DNA from: Arsenophonus apicola
GTDB taxonomy: Bacteria > Pseudomonadota > Gammaproteobacteria > Enterobacterales > Enterobacteriaceae
Direction: 5' to 3'
Length of the DNA stretch: 64,000 nucleotides
Assembly: GCF_020268605.1 (NCBI RefSeq)
Contig: NZ_CP084222.1
Location: 2,976,001 to 3,040,000 of the forward strand
Under the pieces are notes generated by a model. It saw only the letters and a list, made by a program, of their open reading frames with translations. It was not told where the DNA came from and did not search any database. Shown one piece after another: positions 19,053 through 29,304 of the stretch. A program made the translations under genes and the position numbers. The number at the start of each line of letters is the position of its first letter. Positions within the stretch are counted from its first letter, which is position 1.

Positions 19053-20687
19053 ATGAAGAGATCATTAAAATATACAGCTGTAATTATTTGTCTATTAATA
19101 ATTATTTTTTTAATTTATTTATTTAGACCAACAGCTTCATACCCGATCAAAACTTCAACCAATGAACCTACTGTTAATATTGTACTTATTGGTGCTGGTA
19201 TCATGAGTGCCACACTAGCAACATACTTAGCCGAATTGCAACCAGATTGGCAAATCCGCATGTATGAGCGACTAGATAGTATTGCAGGTGACACGTCTAA
19301 TGGCTGGAATAATGCTGGGACCGGTCATTCAGGCTTTATGGAAATGAACTATACGCCAGAAAAAAATGGGCAAATCGATATCACTCAAGCAACAGAAATT
19401 GCCAATCAATTTGAAATTTCTAAACAATTCTGGGCTTACCAATTAAAACATCGCGTTCTTCATCAATCCCAAACTTTTATAAATCCTGTTCCACACATTG
19501 CCTTTGTCTGGGGAAAAGATGACGTTAATTTCTTAGCAAAACGCTATGCAGCCATGATCAAAAATCCTATGTTTTATGGCATGAAATATTCTACCTCTGC
19601 GGACGAAATTAAATCGTGGGCACCACTAATTATGGAAGGGAGAGATGAAAAACAACCTGTTGCAGCAACGCGTATGGATATTGGCGCTGATGTAAACTAT
19701 GGTGAAATAACCCGTCAGTTAGTTGCCAATCTGCTTAAACATCCCAACTTCAAATTACAGACCAGAACCGAAGTGAACGCAATTAGCCGTAATGATGATG
19801 GCACTTGGAGTATCGGTTTTAAGAATCTCACAACCGGCGAAGAGAGTCACATAAAAACGCGTTTAGTCTTTATTGGTGCAGGTGGTGCAACGATAAAATT
19901 ATTACAATACACAGGGTTAGAAGAAGCAAAACAGTATGCCGGATTTCCGGTCGGTGGTGAATTTCTGGTTACCGATAATCCTGAGGTGGTCGATAGGCAT
20001 ACCGCAAAAGTTTATGGAAAACCAGCACTTGGCGCTCCCCCTATGTCAGTTCCTCATATTGATACCCGCTATTTAGAGGGTAAAAAATATGTGCTATTTG
20101 GCCCTTTTGCTACTCACTCAAATAAATTTCTCAAATATGGTAGCCAACTCGATCTTTTTGCTGCTACTAATGACAGTAATATAATTTCCATCATTGCTAT
20201 TGGCATCAAACACTTAGATTTAGTGAGATATTTAGTCAGTCAATTAATGTTAAATGATGAAGAACGTTATCAGTCTTTGTTAGAATATTATCCTAACGCC
20301 AAAAAAGAAGATTGGAAATTAGTTATCGCTGGGCAACGAGTGCAAATCATAAAGAATGCCAAAAACAAACCCGTTACATTACAGTTTGGTACTGAAACTT
20401 TTATCTCGAATGATAAGACCGTCTTTGGTTTGCTTGGTGCTTCACCTGGCGCATCAACCTCCCCTTATATTATGTTAAATTTATTAGAAAGAGCATTTCC
20501 CGATAAAGTCAAAAATCAGTGGAATGCCAAATTACATGAAATCATTCCATCCTATGGCCAACATTTAGAACAAAATCCAACATTACTTAATCACATCCGC
20601 CGATACACCAGTGAAATATTAGGCCTTAATTATATTGTTCCGCAACAGGAACAAACTAATCAGCCGATGATACCCAAACAACAGTAA
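19053..20687 (+). CDS. mqo: Malate:quinone oxidoreductase
   Basis: Membrane-associated FAD enzyme oxidising malate to oxaloacetate with electrons passed to quinone, bypassing NAD-dependent malate dehydrogenase. The 544 residues (E. coli 548) start with a hydrophobic anchor (residues 8-25). FAD-binding [19 protein letters not shown] follows, then the family's [19 protein letters not shown] and [13 protein letters not shown]. The C-terminal FAD part has [17 protein letters not shown]. It could feed oxaloacetate into the TCA cycle independently of the broken glyoxylate shunt. Confidence 0.94.
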   Translation: MKRSLKYTAVIICLLIIIFLIYLFRPTASYPIKTSTNEPTVNIVLIGAGIMSATLATYLAELQPDWQIRMYERLDSIAGDTSNGWNNAGTGHSGFMEMNYTPEKNGQIDITQATEIANQFEISKQFWAYQLKHRVLHQSQTFINPVPHIAFVWGKDDVNFLAKRYAAMIKNPMFYGMKYSTSADEIKSWAPLIMEGRDEKQPVAATRMDIGADVNYGEITRQLVANLLKHPNFKLQTRTEVNAISRNDDGTWSIGFKNLTTGEESHIKTRLVFIGAGGATIKLLQYTGLEEAKQYAGFPVGGEFLVTDNPEVVDRHTAKVYGKPALGAPPMSVPHIDTRYLEGKKYVLFGPFATHSNKFLKYGSQLDLFAATNDSNIISIIAIGIKHLDLVRYLVSQLMLNDEERYQSLLEYYPNAKKEDWKLVIAGQRVQIIKNAKNKPVTLQFGTETFISNDKTVFGLLGASPGASTSPYIMLNLLERAFPDKVKNQWNAKLHEIIPSYGQHLEQNPTLLNHIRRYTSEILGLNYIVPQQEQTNQPMIPKQQ

Positions 20688-20779
20688 GCAAATACTAGGT
20701 GCTCTTTTGTTAAATAAAAACTTATTGCCCATATACAGATCAGACTGATAGCTTTTAATTATTAATATAGGCAAGCAAA

Positions 20780-21514
20780 CTAGGGTGTTTGAAAAGTGGT
20801 TACTTCTCGAACAGAAAAACCTGCGTCATTCAGATATGAAAAAACTATCCGTCCAGCCTGCTGAGAAATGGGTTGTTCAAATGGATATATACGCTCTGAG
20901 AATGGCGGGATCATCATATCCATCTGTTGTTTAATCCAATAGCGCTTATGCGGACTCTCAAAAAAGATTTGTGAGAAAGAAATATGAAAAGGTAATGGAT
21001 TTTTGCAGACCAATACCCATTCTTGGCCCTTTTGTAGCAGTTTAAAGGTGATTTTATCTGCTAACTTTGCAGGAAAATCAGCTAGTTTTGTCGGGCGATA
21101 AAACAATTTTAATTGGGTATTCATTGCCAAGCTTACTTTAGGATTTTCCTGCTTTAACGCTTGATCAAGCAAATTAGGTGGTATTTCATACAAATTTAAC
21201 CAAAAAACTGACTCTCTATCATCTGGTAAAGGATCACCATTATAAATAATCCTAATAGCTTGGATCTTTTGCGCTGCTAGATGAAAAACCGAAGCAAGCA
21301 CCACAAAAGGTGTTTCTGCTTGTGGATCGGCTTCACCGTGATCAACCCAGTTTTGGACAATAACCGGATAACTATTAGTATTAGCTAACAATACCGAACG
21401 TTCTTTATCACCCTGATGGTAAATAACTCGGGTCATATTAGCCATGATCCCGGCTTTAGCTGTTATCAACCAGAATAGTGATAAGTATGCGACAACAACG
21501 GTTAATCGCTTCAT
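20780..21514 (-). CDS. Periplasmic pilus-assembly chaperone (PapD-like), distal copy
   Basis: 244 residues with a signal peptide (about 1-21). The PapD fold shows in TRVIYHQGDKERSVLLANT at the mature start, VFWLNLYEIPP, and LKLFYRPTKL, whose subunit-binding basic and strand residues define the family. Chaperones hold pilin subunits by donor-strand complementation before delivery to the usher. The start overlaps the adhesin stop by four bases (ATGA), so it is the last gene of the fimbrial operon. A second chaperone lies at 25513-26241. Two chaperones may serve different subunits, here probably the adhesin. Confidence 0.9.
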   Translation of the reverse strand: MKRLTVVVAYLSLFWLITAKAGIMANMTRVIYHQGDKERSVLLANTNSYPVIVQNWVDHGEADPQAETPFVVLASVFHLAAQKIQAIRIIYNGDPLPDDRESVFWLNLYEIPPNLLDQALKQENPKVSLAMNTQLKLFYRPTKLADFPAKLADKITFKLLQKGQEWVLVCKNPLPFHISFSQIFFESPHKRYWIKQQMDMMIPPFSERIYPFEQPISQQAGRIVFSYLNDAGFSVREVTTFQTP

Positions 21515-22848
21515 TGTACTTTTACCAATACATATGCCGTAGCATGTATTTTTCCTGGTTTAATAACTTGACCTGGCAATTGCTGCAATACTGCTGTGTA
21601 TGAGTGTAAGTAATGTGTATAACCAGAAATTGAAGGCCCCAAATTTTTAGCATCTCTAAGCACAGGATACCAACCGGCACTTTCTCCACTTGGCCCCATA
21701 CCAGTAATACCGGGTTGAGCGACAAATACCATCGGTTGTTGAGTAACGCTACTACGTAATGTAATACCAACCCCGGTTGCTAATGTAGGATCAACGCCAT
21801 AATTATCTGAAACTAGAGCCATTACACCACCTTGAGAATTAATTAAATTTAAACCTTGTGCGGCGCGATAAGCACCTGGTGAAACCTGAATACCAATTGC
21901 TGTTTGCCCGCCGCTGGTACCTGAGTTTACATTATCACTACATTCGATTTGGACAGAGATATCAGCTTCTCTGGTACCACCTGCCAATAACTCTTGGCTA
22001 GAAATAGTTGGAAAAAGCACTAATGGTGTCGCATTTCTAGCCACACAAGTAGCATTGTTACTCAGTGTAATAGACTGACGCAAACCATAGCCAAAACCAT
22101 TATCTACTCCCCAAAAACGAAAATTATAGGCGGAATCTTCGCCTTCATTGTCATGTATAATTCCCGGTCCAACAAATTGAATATAAGCATTAGGCTGAGT
22201 ACATTGATAATTTGTACCTGTTGCACTGGCATAACCTAATCCGCCTTTACCTAACCCACCAAAATAATTTGAAGCCGCATTATTGGGTGGAATTGTACTA
22301 ACACGATAGAGTTCCACTTGCATTGGCGGGATATCTTGTAATCGAATATGTATTTTACCTTTTCCTGGTTGGCTTCCTTCAACCAGTAAATAAGTTGTAA
22401 GCGGAACCCTTTTCCAACTACGTTGCACCACAACACCAGCCATGGTTTGTTTTATACCAACGTAAGCAAGCCAAGATGCATATACACCAGGCAATCCATC
22501 AATAAGACCCGTTTCATGAAATCCACCGACTCTATCATCACCATTGGTTGCTACCAGAAAATAAAGCTGAGGCAGATCAGCCTCATCACAGATCCATAAT
22601 ACCGAAGAGGCATTCGCGCCACCAAAAGTATAAGCGGTTGGTGGAACAACAATAGAAGCCATTAAAGAACCAACTGGCTGAAAATAAGTATCCGTTAGAT
22701 TAACGCGACCAAATAGCATCTGGGCTGAACGATTATCCTCAGTCTGAGAAACACCTGTTATTCTACAATTTGCGCTCACAGTGAACGATAAAGTAAAAAG
22801 GGTTATGATTAATAAATACGTACTTAACCAATATGAAGTATATTTCAT
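21511..22848 (-). CDS. Fimbrial tip adhesin, two-domain
   Basis: About 445 residues. The ATG at 22848 is preceded by GGAGAGAG; the frame is open further up, but that part overlaps the usher. A signal peptide ends at about FTVSA. The N-terminal ~200 residues would be the receptor-binding domain. The C-terminal part looks like a pilin domain (TCVARNATPLVLFPT, SVQIECSDN) and ends with the alternating strand KIHATAYVLVKVQ, used for chaperone and usher recognition. The position after the usher and before the second chaperone supports the tip-adhesin role. Receptor unknown. Confidence 0.78.
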   Translation of the reverse strand: MKYTSYWLSTYLLIITLFTLSFTVSANCRITGVSQTEDNRSAQMLFGRVNLTDTYFQPVGSLMASIVVPPTAYTFGGANASSVLWICDEADLPQLYFLVATNGDDRVGGFHETGLIDGLPGVYASWLAYVGIKQTMAGVVVQRSWKRVPLTTYLLVEGSQPGKGKIHIRLQDIPPMQVELYRVSTIPPNNAASNYFGGLGKGGLGYASATGTNYQCTQPNAYIQFVGPGIIHDNEGEDSAYNFRFWGVDNGFGYGLRQSITLSNNATCVARNATPLVLFPTISSQELLAGGTREADISVQIECSDNVNSGTSGGQTAIGIQVSPGAYRAAQGLNLINSQGGVMALVSDNYGVDPTLATGVGITLRSSVTQQPMVFVAQPGITGMGPSGESAGWYPVLRDAKNLGPSISGYTHYLHSYTAVLQQLPGQVIKPGKIHATAYVLVKVQ

Positions 22849-22868
22849 TATCTCTCTCCACTTGCGGG

Positions 22869-25451
22869 TTAACGTTGCACGCACATAGCCGTTAATTTCG
22901 TTATAGGCTGTTTAGCTAATACATGACCCGTACTCGAGTAATCTAGATAACAACGTTCAGAGGCCGCCTCTCCCCATTTTAACAGTAGCGTACCTGAAGC
23001 TTGTTCCGTTCTGACATATACTTGATTATTTTGACCAACCATACCAATCACATTATTTTCTTGGTCAAAAACTTCCGTACCAATCGGTAAAAGAGAATGA
23101 TCGGTTAGCTGTGCTTTAATCAATAAGGCATAACCTGCACGGGTTTTAAACATGACTTTAACCGCGGCGCCAGCATAAGAAGCCACTTGTTTTTCATTCT
23201 CATTTAATTCAAAATTTTCCGCCATTCCTTGTGGATCGATAATAATCTTATTATAACGATATGGCGTTATAGATGGGACTAATGCATAGCCATTGTCATC
23301 AATTACTGTTCCTTGTGCATTCAATACAGCCGCACCAGATGCGCCTTTAGCTTCAACTAAAGCAAAGGTGTCTCCTAAATAAGGGCCAAACGTAATCCCA
23401 CCACTATGAAGCGCTAAAGCGCCCTGAGCATTAGCGCCCGCCTGCCAATAGTTTTTGCCCTTAGATGCATTAATACTCAAATTAGTATTAGAAAAACGTT
23501 TCTGTAAGCTACCATTAACGGTTGATTGGTCATACTGCCTTACATAACTGGCGCCAACACTATAATTTATGTTTTGTTGTTCATTCGCCGTTCCTGACAA
23601 CATTACCTGATATTGATCACCAATATTTCCACCATGGGTATAACTACTACTTACTGTCGGCGTATAACTAGAATATTGACTACCCAATGGAAAAGAGAAA
23701 GAAACGGAGGTGGAGGTCTCTTCTTTGCCTAGATGTCCACTTGATTCGGCCAACTGCTGTCTAGCAACAACAACATTCATTGTTAAACCATTATCAAACG
23801 CTTTATTGTAGCCTAATTGCAACTGACTATCGCGCGGACGGTTATCACGATAATTTTGGATTGAGCCTGAAAGAAATAGATTACCAAATTCATTTAATTG
23901 CTGACTTAAGGTCAGTTCAAGCCGATTAAGTTGTCTATAAGTTGAAGAACTCCATGCTGTGCCACGAGTAACGGCTTCACGGATGCCTAAAACATCTGAA
24001 AGTTCGCGATAACCGTCTGTCGAATAACGATAACCAGCCAATGAAATTGTAGTATTAGTTATATTAAAAGTGCGGCTATAAGACAGATTAGCCATCCAAC
24101 CCTGAAGGCGTATAGAACCATCAGCTGATTGATTATCGATAGGAACAACTGAATTAGAATAAGTGGTATTAAACCCTAGGGCTCCAAATCGACTACCATA
24201 GACACCCCCTAACATAATGGCCTGATATTTGTCAGCAACCCGCAAACCTGAACTAACAGAGAAACTATTACTCAAGCCATACTGATAAATAGCATCAGCA
24301 AAAACCGAATCTTGGCCAATATTACGTGTTCGGCCAACAGAAAAATTATAGCGATAACTACCGGGACGTAGAGATTCAGGCACCGCTTAAAATGGCACAC
24401 TAAAACGCCGGACTGAACCGTCTGCCTCGCTAATTTCCACATCAAGATCACCGTTATAACTGGTAGGGTAGAGATCGGTAATCGAGAAAGCACCCGGTGA
24501 AACTGTCTTTTGGTAAATTTGATTACCATTTTGTTTAATAGTAACGGTTGCCGTTGTATTAGCGACTCCTTGTACAACCGGCGCATAACCACGCAAGGAA
24601 TCAGGTAAAGTCCGCTCATCACTGGCAAGGGCTAGCCCATTAAAATTCAAACCAGAAAAGAATTTTCCTTGGGTAACCAATTGACCTAATGACAGCATCC
24701 CTGCGATAGCGGGAAAAGGACGTTGCAAATAACTACGGATGTTACTCCATTTAGCGCCCGACTGGCGCGAATATGTGTAATTGGATTGTTGCCGATATTG
24801 CCATATACCAAAATTCATACCACCATTTAAAGAGAGGTAAGCAATATCTTGATCTTTAACATTGTTATCATTATTAATATGATAATAATTTCCAATATAG
24901 TTAAGAAAAAAAATAGAATTACCCGCATCTAATAAATTAGGATCAATATAACCTCTTGGAATATTCTGTAATCCATCGTCAGGAATGGTTAAGTCCAGTC
25001 GTAAATCTGATAAAGTTAATTTGACCTGGCTACCAGCAATATATTCCGGCAAAAAAATACAACTTTGAGCGGATTTTTTATCCGTTAATTTTACTATTAT
25101 CCCAGCTTGCTTGATCGTCGCTAAATTAAAACATGGGCCAACTGTGTGATTTTTATTTTTAACAAAAGTTATTTCTTTAGATTGAAAAAAATGATTATTA
25201 ATATAAATGTCAACTTTATATTTACCAGGAATAATTGAATTAGCCTGATTAAATTGAGCTAACATTGTCGGGCTTACTACCCCACCACGAAATAAAGTTG
25301 GATCAAAAGTATAAGTCTCATTTGTTGAATAGACTAAAGTAGGAACAAAAGTTAATAATAATACATATTTTGTCGGCCGGAAATGACAAAATACCATTCG
25401 CCCTATTAACATAGACTTATAAATCATTAGTAATCCAATAGGGCAGTACAT
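22869..25451 (-). pseudogene. Fimbrial outer-membrane usher interrupted by an in-frame TAA
   Basis: Start ATG 25451 (TAGGA upstream) with a long signal region, then YTFDPTLFRGG, the N-terminal usher domain, and the barrel. The reading frame meets TAA at 24387-24389 within VRRFSVPF-stop-AVPESLRPG and then continues in the same frame to 22869. Together the two parts give ~860 residues, the usual usher length, so a single codon is altered. The downstream part carries the plug/barrel remainder and C-terminal domains, ending CYLDYSSTGHVLAKQ. Without readthrough, the product lacks most of the pore and no pili are expected. A GTG just after the stop has no obvious ribosome site. Confidence 0.85.
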
Positions 25452-25512
25452 ACTTAATTTCCTACTAACAAATAAAAATAGCAAAATAAAATATATTTAT
25501 CTTTGGTTATTA

Positions 25513-26241
25513 TTAAGCAAATAAAGGTAATTCAGTAACAACATCAACACCATAATCGTTCAATAGAGTAAGGCGTATAATATTTTTTGCGTTACGGTTA
25601 ATAGCCCGCGGTAATTTCCAACGTGTCGTTGATTTAGGTGATAACATAATAGAATCCGCTAATTTAAATGACTGGCCATTAGCAATTAATGTCGCAGAAT
25701 GAACAACGGCATAATACCCAGTAGGGTTTTCAACAACTATTTGCTCATTACTCTGTTTAAATATCAGTTTATCCGCCAGTTGATTTATATCATCTGACAA
25801 GTTTTTAGGCCGATAAAAAATTTTTATTCGTGTATTAAATAATAATACTAATTTATTAGCCTGATGCTGTTGCTCATTAAAAGCTGGAACCTGACTAAAA
25901 TTAAAATAGAAAAGGGACTCCCTATCTTTAGGAAGTTTATCATCTACAGACATTAATCGTATTATTTGTCCTGATTTAGCTTCTATCCGAAAAATTTGCG
26001 GATTAACAATAAAAGGCATCTCTGTCATTTCTTTGCTTGAATTCTTATTACTATTCTCCAACCAAACTTGAATAACATTCGGATGATTATCATTATTAGA
26101 TAATTGTATCGTTTTATCTTTCATTCCTTCATAATAAATAATACGTGTTCCTGTCATTACCACACTAGCATGGCCATAAGACATTAAACTAGTAAAAAAC
26201 AATGTGATAATAGCAATAAATGAAGTTAATATATTACTCAT
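25513..26241 (-). CDS. Periplasmic pilus-assembly chaperone (PapD-like), proximal copy
   Basis: 242 residues from ATG 26241 (weak GGA site upstream; an in-frame TTG lies four codons earlier). The signal peptide ends near SYGHA. Family marks are TRIIYYEGMKDKTIQLSN at the mature start, ESLFYFNFSQVP and the G1 strand region RIKIFYRPKNL. Located between the major pilin and the usher, the standard order of chaperone-usher operons. It lies about 60 bases before the usher. Confidence 0.9.
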   Translation of the reverse strand: MSNILTSFIAIITLFFTSLMSYGHASVVMTGTRIIYYEGMKDKTIQLSNNDNHPNVIQVWLENSNKNSSKEMTEMPFIVNPQIFRIEAKSGQIIRLMSVDDKLPKDRESLFYFNFSQVPAFNEQQHQANKLVLLFNTRIKIFYRPKNLSDDINQLADKLIFKQSNEQIVVENPTGYYAVVHSATLIANGQSFKLADSIMLSPKSTTRWKLPRAINRNAKNIIRLTLLNDYGVDVVTELPLFA

Positions 26242-26344
26242 TTTAAAATCCAAATAATCATTACTTTATAGTCAATAAATATCTGTAACAAAATTATATT
26301 TAATAAATATTTAGTAATTAATAATTTCTCTAAAATCAATTATT

Positions 26345-26368
26345 GCTGAAAATATTGCTATTTTCAGC
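26345..26368 (-). terminator. Hairpin between the major pilin and the rest of the fimbrial operon
   Basis: GCTGAAAATA (26345-26354) and TATTTTCAGC (26359-26368) form a perfect 10-bp stem with a 4-base loop, 24 bases after the pilin stop. There is no strong T-run. In pilus operons such hairpins protect or partly terminate the pilin message so that pilin is made in excess. That role is inferred. Confidence 0.6.
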
Positions 26369-26392
26369 TTAAAATAAAATGATCAGCAGAAA

Positions 26393-26932
26393 TTATAAAT
26401 AACCCACTGTATATTCGACCATCGCTTTTACCTGACCGGCCTTTGCGTTACCATTTTCAGAAATATATTGCACCCCAAATGTATGAGAAGCTGTAGTTTC
26501 ATCTTTTTTAAGAACTAAACCTGGAACACTAGTCTCACCATTTAATACCACTGGAGTTGTTCCACTTTCATTGGTAGTAATCTGAATTGCGACATTTTCT
26601 GCCCCATTATCAGCAGAAGTTACCAAATTAGCTAAATTACCCGCAGTGGTTACATTGTGCCCTAAAAATTTTGTTTTAATATCAATATTACCACTAGTGG
26701 GTGCAGTACAATTTTTTATTATCACTGTAAATGGTGTTAAGCCAGCAGTGCTACCTGCGGTAGATAGCTGAGTAACAGAAACGTTAGGTAAAAGAACTAT
26801 TGAATTAGTCTCTTTATTAACTTCGGTTTCACATGTTTGTGCACTTACCTCTCCCTGGAAAGTGATTGTCGGAGCAGCATTAGCAGCAACAGGCATAACA
26901 CTAATAACTAACAGTACTAATGGGAATTTCAT
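26393..26932 (-). CDS. Major fimbrial subunit (type 1-like pilin)
   Basis: 179 residues with a signal peptide ending AANA, then APTITFQGEVSAQTCE. The Cys of TCE pairs with the Cys of IIKNCTAP, the canonical pilin disulfide. The C-terminus AMVEYTVGYL has the alternating hydrophobic strand and penultimate Tyr used for chaperone binding. GAGGT precedes the ATG. First gene of the minus-strand fimbrial operon; no recombinase gene of the FimB or MrpI type lies in the window. Confidence 0.92.
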   Translation of the reverse strand: MKFPLVLLVISVMPVAANAAPTITFQGEVSAQTCETEVNKETNSIVLLPNVSVTQLSTAGSTAGLTPFTVIIKNCTAPTSGNIDIKTKFLGHNVTTAGNLANLVTSADNGAENVAIQITTNESGTTPVVLNGETSVPGLVLKKDETTASHTFGVQYISENGNAKAGQVKAMVEYTVGYL

Positions 26933-28070
26933 AAATACCTCAATATTATTAATACAACATCAATCTATTATTATTTATAAAAATAAAAGATAGCGTTATG
27001 AAATAATTTCTTAACGGTAATATTTAATTTTATTAAATAAGAATAAATTAATAGGTGAAAACACAGTAACTATAAATAAATAACTTATTTTGTATTTGCT
27101 ATTATAAGGGTTTAGATAAATATCGCTTTAAATAAATTCATCGATAAAAAAATACTTACAGTTAATGAATATTAAATCACTATCTGTAAGTTTCTTTAAT
27201 TATGCAATTTTAAGTCATCAATATCAATCATAATGAATAAAAAAGAAATAAATGTTTATTTTATTCATTGATATTAATATTAAATCCCACAAAACTATTT
27301 AACACCAACAATAAAACCCAACAAAATTAATGGATTTAGTTTATTACACATATATTTTGCGAAATTTCACTTATAAATAACAAAATACTCATTAAAATTA
27401 GCAAAATATTTTTATTCTATACACGGTAATTGGTCATAACAATTTAATATATAAGAAAAATTTTGCTTTTTCACTAATGCATAAAATCTTTTTCGCCAGT
27501 AGAAAAATACCATTAAAATCATATATTAAATAAGAAAAATCAATAATTTATTCAATAAGTTAACTATAATAACAGTATAACTTTTTGATATTATTAATAG
27601 AAAAATAAAAAAATGATAACTATCAGAATTATCTGTAATTTTATATTAATCAATATTTATTATTTTTTGACTAATTCAATATAAAAAATATATTCTAATC
27701 AAAAAATACATTTTGTTACTTTTTATAAACAGCACAAAATGCTAATTAATATTTTCTTATTTAAAGTAAGACTGAATTATAATTATCACTGTAAGTAATA
27801 GTTCAATGTAGTAACTTTATTTTTAATATTTTAAATGGCTAACCTAAATAAAATTGCTCACATACTTTAACACAAGCATTATGTAAAATAGTCAATACAA
27901 TAAAATTTCAGATAACTTTAAAATTATTAAATCTACTTATTAGTTTACAATAGGTATTAGGTATAATTTAGGTAGAATTATCACAATAAATTCTACCTAT
28001 AAGAAAAAATCACCATCTGAAATATAAAAATTCCTAAACAAATAAACGAATAATTTCAACTATTAGCTTT
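26933..28070. other. Fimbrial operon upstream region
   Basis: About 1.1 kb of very AT-rich DNA, the probable control region of the fimbrial operon. It contains ACTTACAG/CTGTAAGT (27154-27161 and 27184-27191). It also has a long imperfect inverted repeat, in which ATATCAAT and GAATAAAA (27221-27242, separated by six bases) are matched by 27259-27274. A further hairpin lies at 27969-27999. No coding sequence or recombinase site is recognised. Confidence 0.5.
27969..27999 (-). terminator. Terminator-like hairpin after the first tail paralogue
   Basis: TAGGTAGAATT (27969-27979) and AATTCTACCTA (27989-27999) form a perfect 11-bp stem with a 9-base loop. It lies ~70 bases past the TAA that would end the readthrough form of the paralogue at 28071, so the transcript covers that tail. 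The T-run is poor. Confidence 0.5.
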
Positions 28071-28187
28071 TTAATAGTGAACATTTCTATCCAAGTTATT
28101 ATTTATATTATGATTTACATTACCATTAGGCCAAACAGAGTTGTTATTTACATCACCATTAGGCCAAACGGAGTTATTATTATTCTA
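28071..28187 (-). other. Readthrough tail of paralogue 1, separated by an in-frame TAG
   Basis: Past the TAG (28185-28187) the same frame stays open for 37 codons to TAA at 28071. The segment encodes two copies of NNSVWPNG (once followed by DV, once by NV), then NHNINNNLDRNVHY. WPN with neighbouring Asn also occurs in the tails of paralogues 2 (HNHIWPNNG) and 3 (HQHNWPNNN). The segment therefore looks like the original C-terminus, now cut off by an amber codon or reached by readthrough. Confidence 0.7.
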
Positions 28188-28919
28188 GTTACCACCCTGT
28201 TCACCTCCATTGTTATTACCCTGGCTACCTCTATCTCTATTATGCTGCCCATCCCAGTTATTATTACCTTGCCCACCGCCATTGTTATTACCTTGCCCAC
28301 CGCCATTATTAATTTGGCCTCCACCATTGTTATTACCCTGCCCGTTACCATCACCGCCTAAGGTTGTAACCTTAAAAGAATTTAAAAAAACCGAATTTTC
28401 TTTTGCCCAACTTTTTGTATCATCATAAAAAAGATTGCTTGCTCCAACTCTTCTCATAGCCACATCGCCACTGCCTGTCGGGCCTATTTTATAAATTCTT
28501 ACAGCAAATTTGTGTGTTATCGGATCCCAGCGTCCACTAGTCCAGCAAGTAGACGTAGCATCTAAATTATTAATCCAGCCCTTTGACGGAAAAAGCATTT
28601 TTCCACACATTGAATTAATACCTAATGCATAACCAATCCCGGCAATGTTTGTCTTATATACTCTCACACCATCAATATCTGTAGCGAATTCACCATATGC
28701 TCTTCCACCAGTAGTCATATTTTTTACGTTAGAACACTGATAAGTTTTAATTAAATCGGTTGTGAACGTATCTAATAATGTACCTACAGGCATATCATCG
28801 GTCACAATAATATCTCTCCCATTGACCTTTATCTGTCCACCAATCTCAATACATTGAGCAAAAACCGATGTGGTATAACCAAAACTATAAGTAAGTAGCA
28901 TAATCAAAGATAAATTTTT
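28185..28919 (-). CDS. Secreted adhesin-like domain protein with Gly/Asn/Gln-rich tail, paralogue 1
   Basis: About 244 residues from ATG 28919 (AAGGA upstream). Signal peptide ends SVFA. The domain shared by four neighbours starts QCIEIGGQIKVNGRDIIV, and includes MPVGTLLDTF, TGGRAYGEFAT, VRVYKTNIAGIGYALG, TCW and VRIYKIGPTGSG. It keeps four Cys, suggesting two disulfides. The motifs VGTLL, YKTNIAGIG and YKIGP..SG resemble N-terminal receptor-binding domains of fimbrial tip proteins. From about residue 190 the chain becomes GQGNNNGGG repeats, with no pilin domain. It ends at a TAG that looks secondary. Function unknown. Confidence 0.7.
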   Translation of the reverse strand, partial: KNLSLIMLLTYSFGYTTSVFAQCIEIGGQIKVNGRDIIVTDDMPVGTLLDTFTTDLIKTYQCSNVKNMTTGGRAYGEFATDIDGVRVYKTNIAGIGYALGINSMCGKMLFPSKGWINNLDATSTCWTSGRWDPITHKFAVRIYKIGPTGSGDVAMRRVGASNLFYDDTKSWAKENSVFLNSFKVTTLGGDGNGQGNNNGGGQINNGGGQGNNNGGGQGNNNWDGQHNRDRGSQGNNNGGEQGGN

Positions 28920-29304
28920 CATAAACATGTTCCTTATTAAAATAGATTTCAAAAGAAAATTATTTAAAGTTATAAATAGATTTACTTATAAAATGAATAG
29001 ATAGAGATAATTATATAAATTAATTTATTAATTGAACTGCCATTAAAAAATATTAAATTTCATGACTTGCTATAAATTATAAATAACTTACAACAAGATA
29101 TTATTTAATAAAAATAGCTTTTTTATTTCATTTTATTGATTTGATATATGCAGCATTATCATTATTGATAATAAATTACCTTTAGTTCTGTTTACATTTC
29201 AATATAAAAGATTTTATTTAATAATGTAGATAAACATTAAAAAAACAAATCCCTATAACTAAATAACTTTCGGTTATATGTAGGTTAATAACCTTTATTT
29301 CAGA
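28920..29304. other. Intergenic region between paralogues 1 and 2
   Basis: 385 very AT-rich bases. Short inverted repeats ATAAC/GTTAT and AGGTTAATAACCT lie near 29260-29297, just after paralogue 2, and may end its transcript. No coding sequence. Confidence 0.4.

Noticed and set aside
22869..24383. Independent 504-residue outer-membrane protein
   Set aside because: It is in the same frame as, and directly follows, the usher N-terminal part; together they make one normal-length usher.
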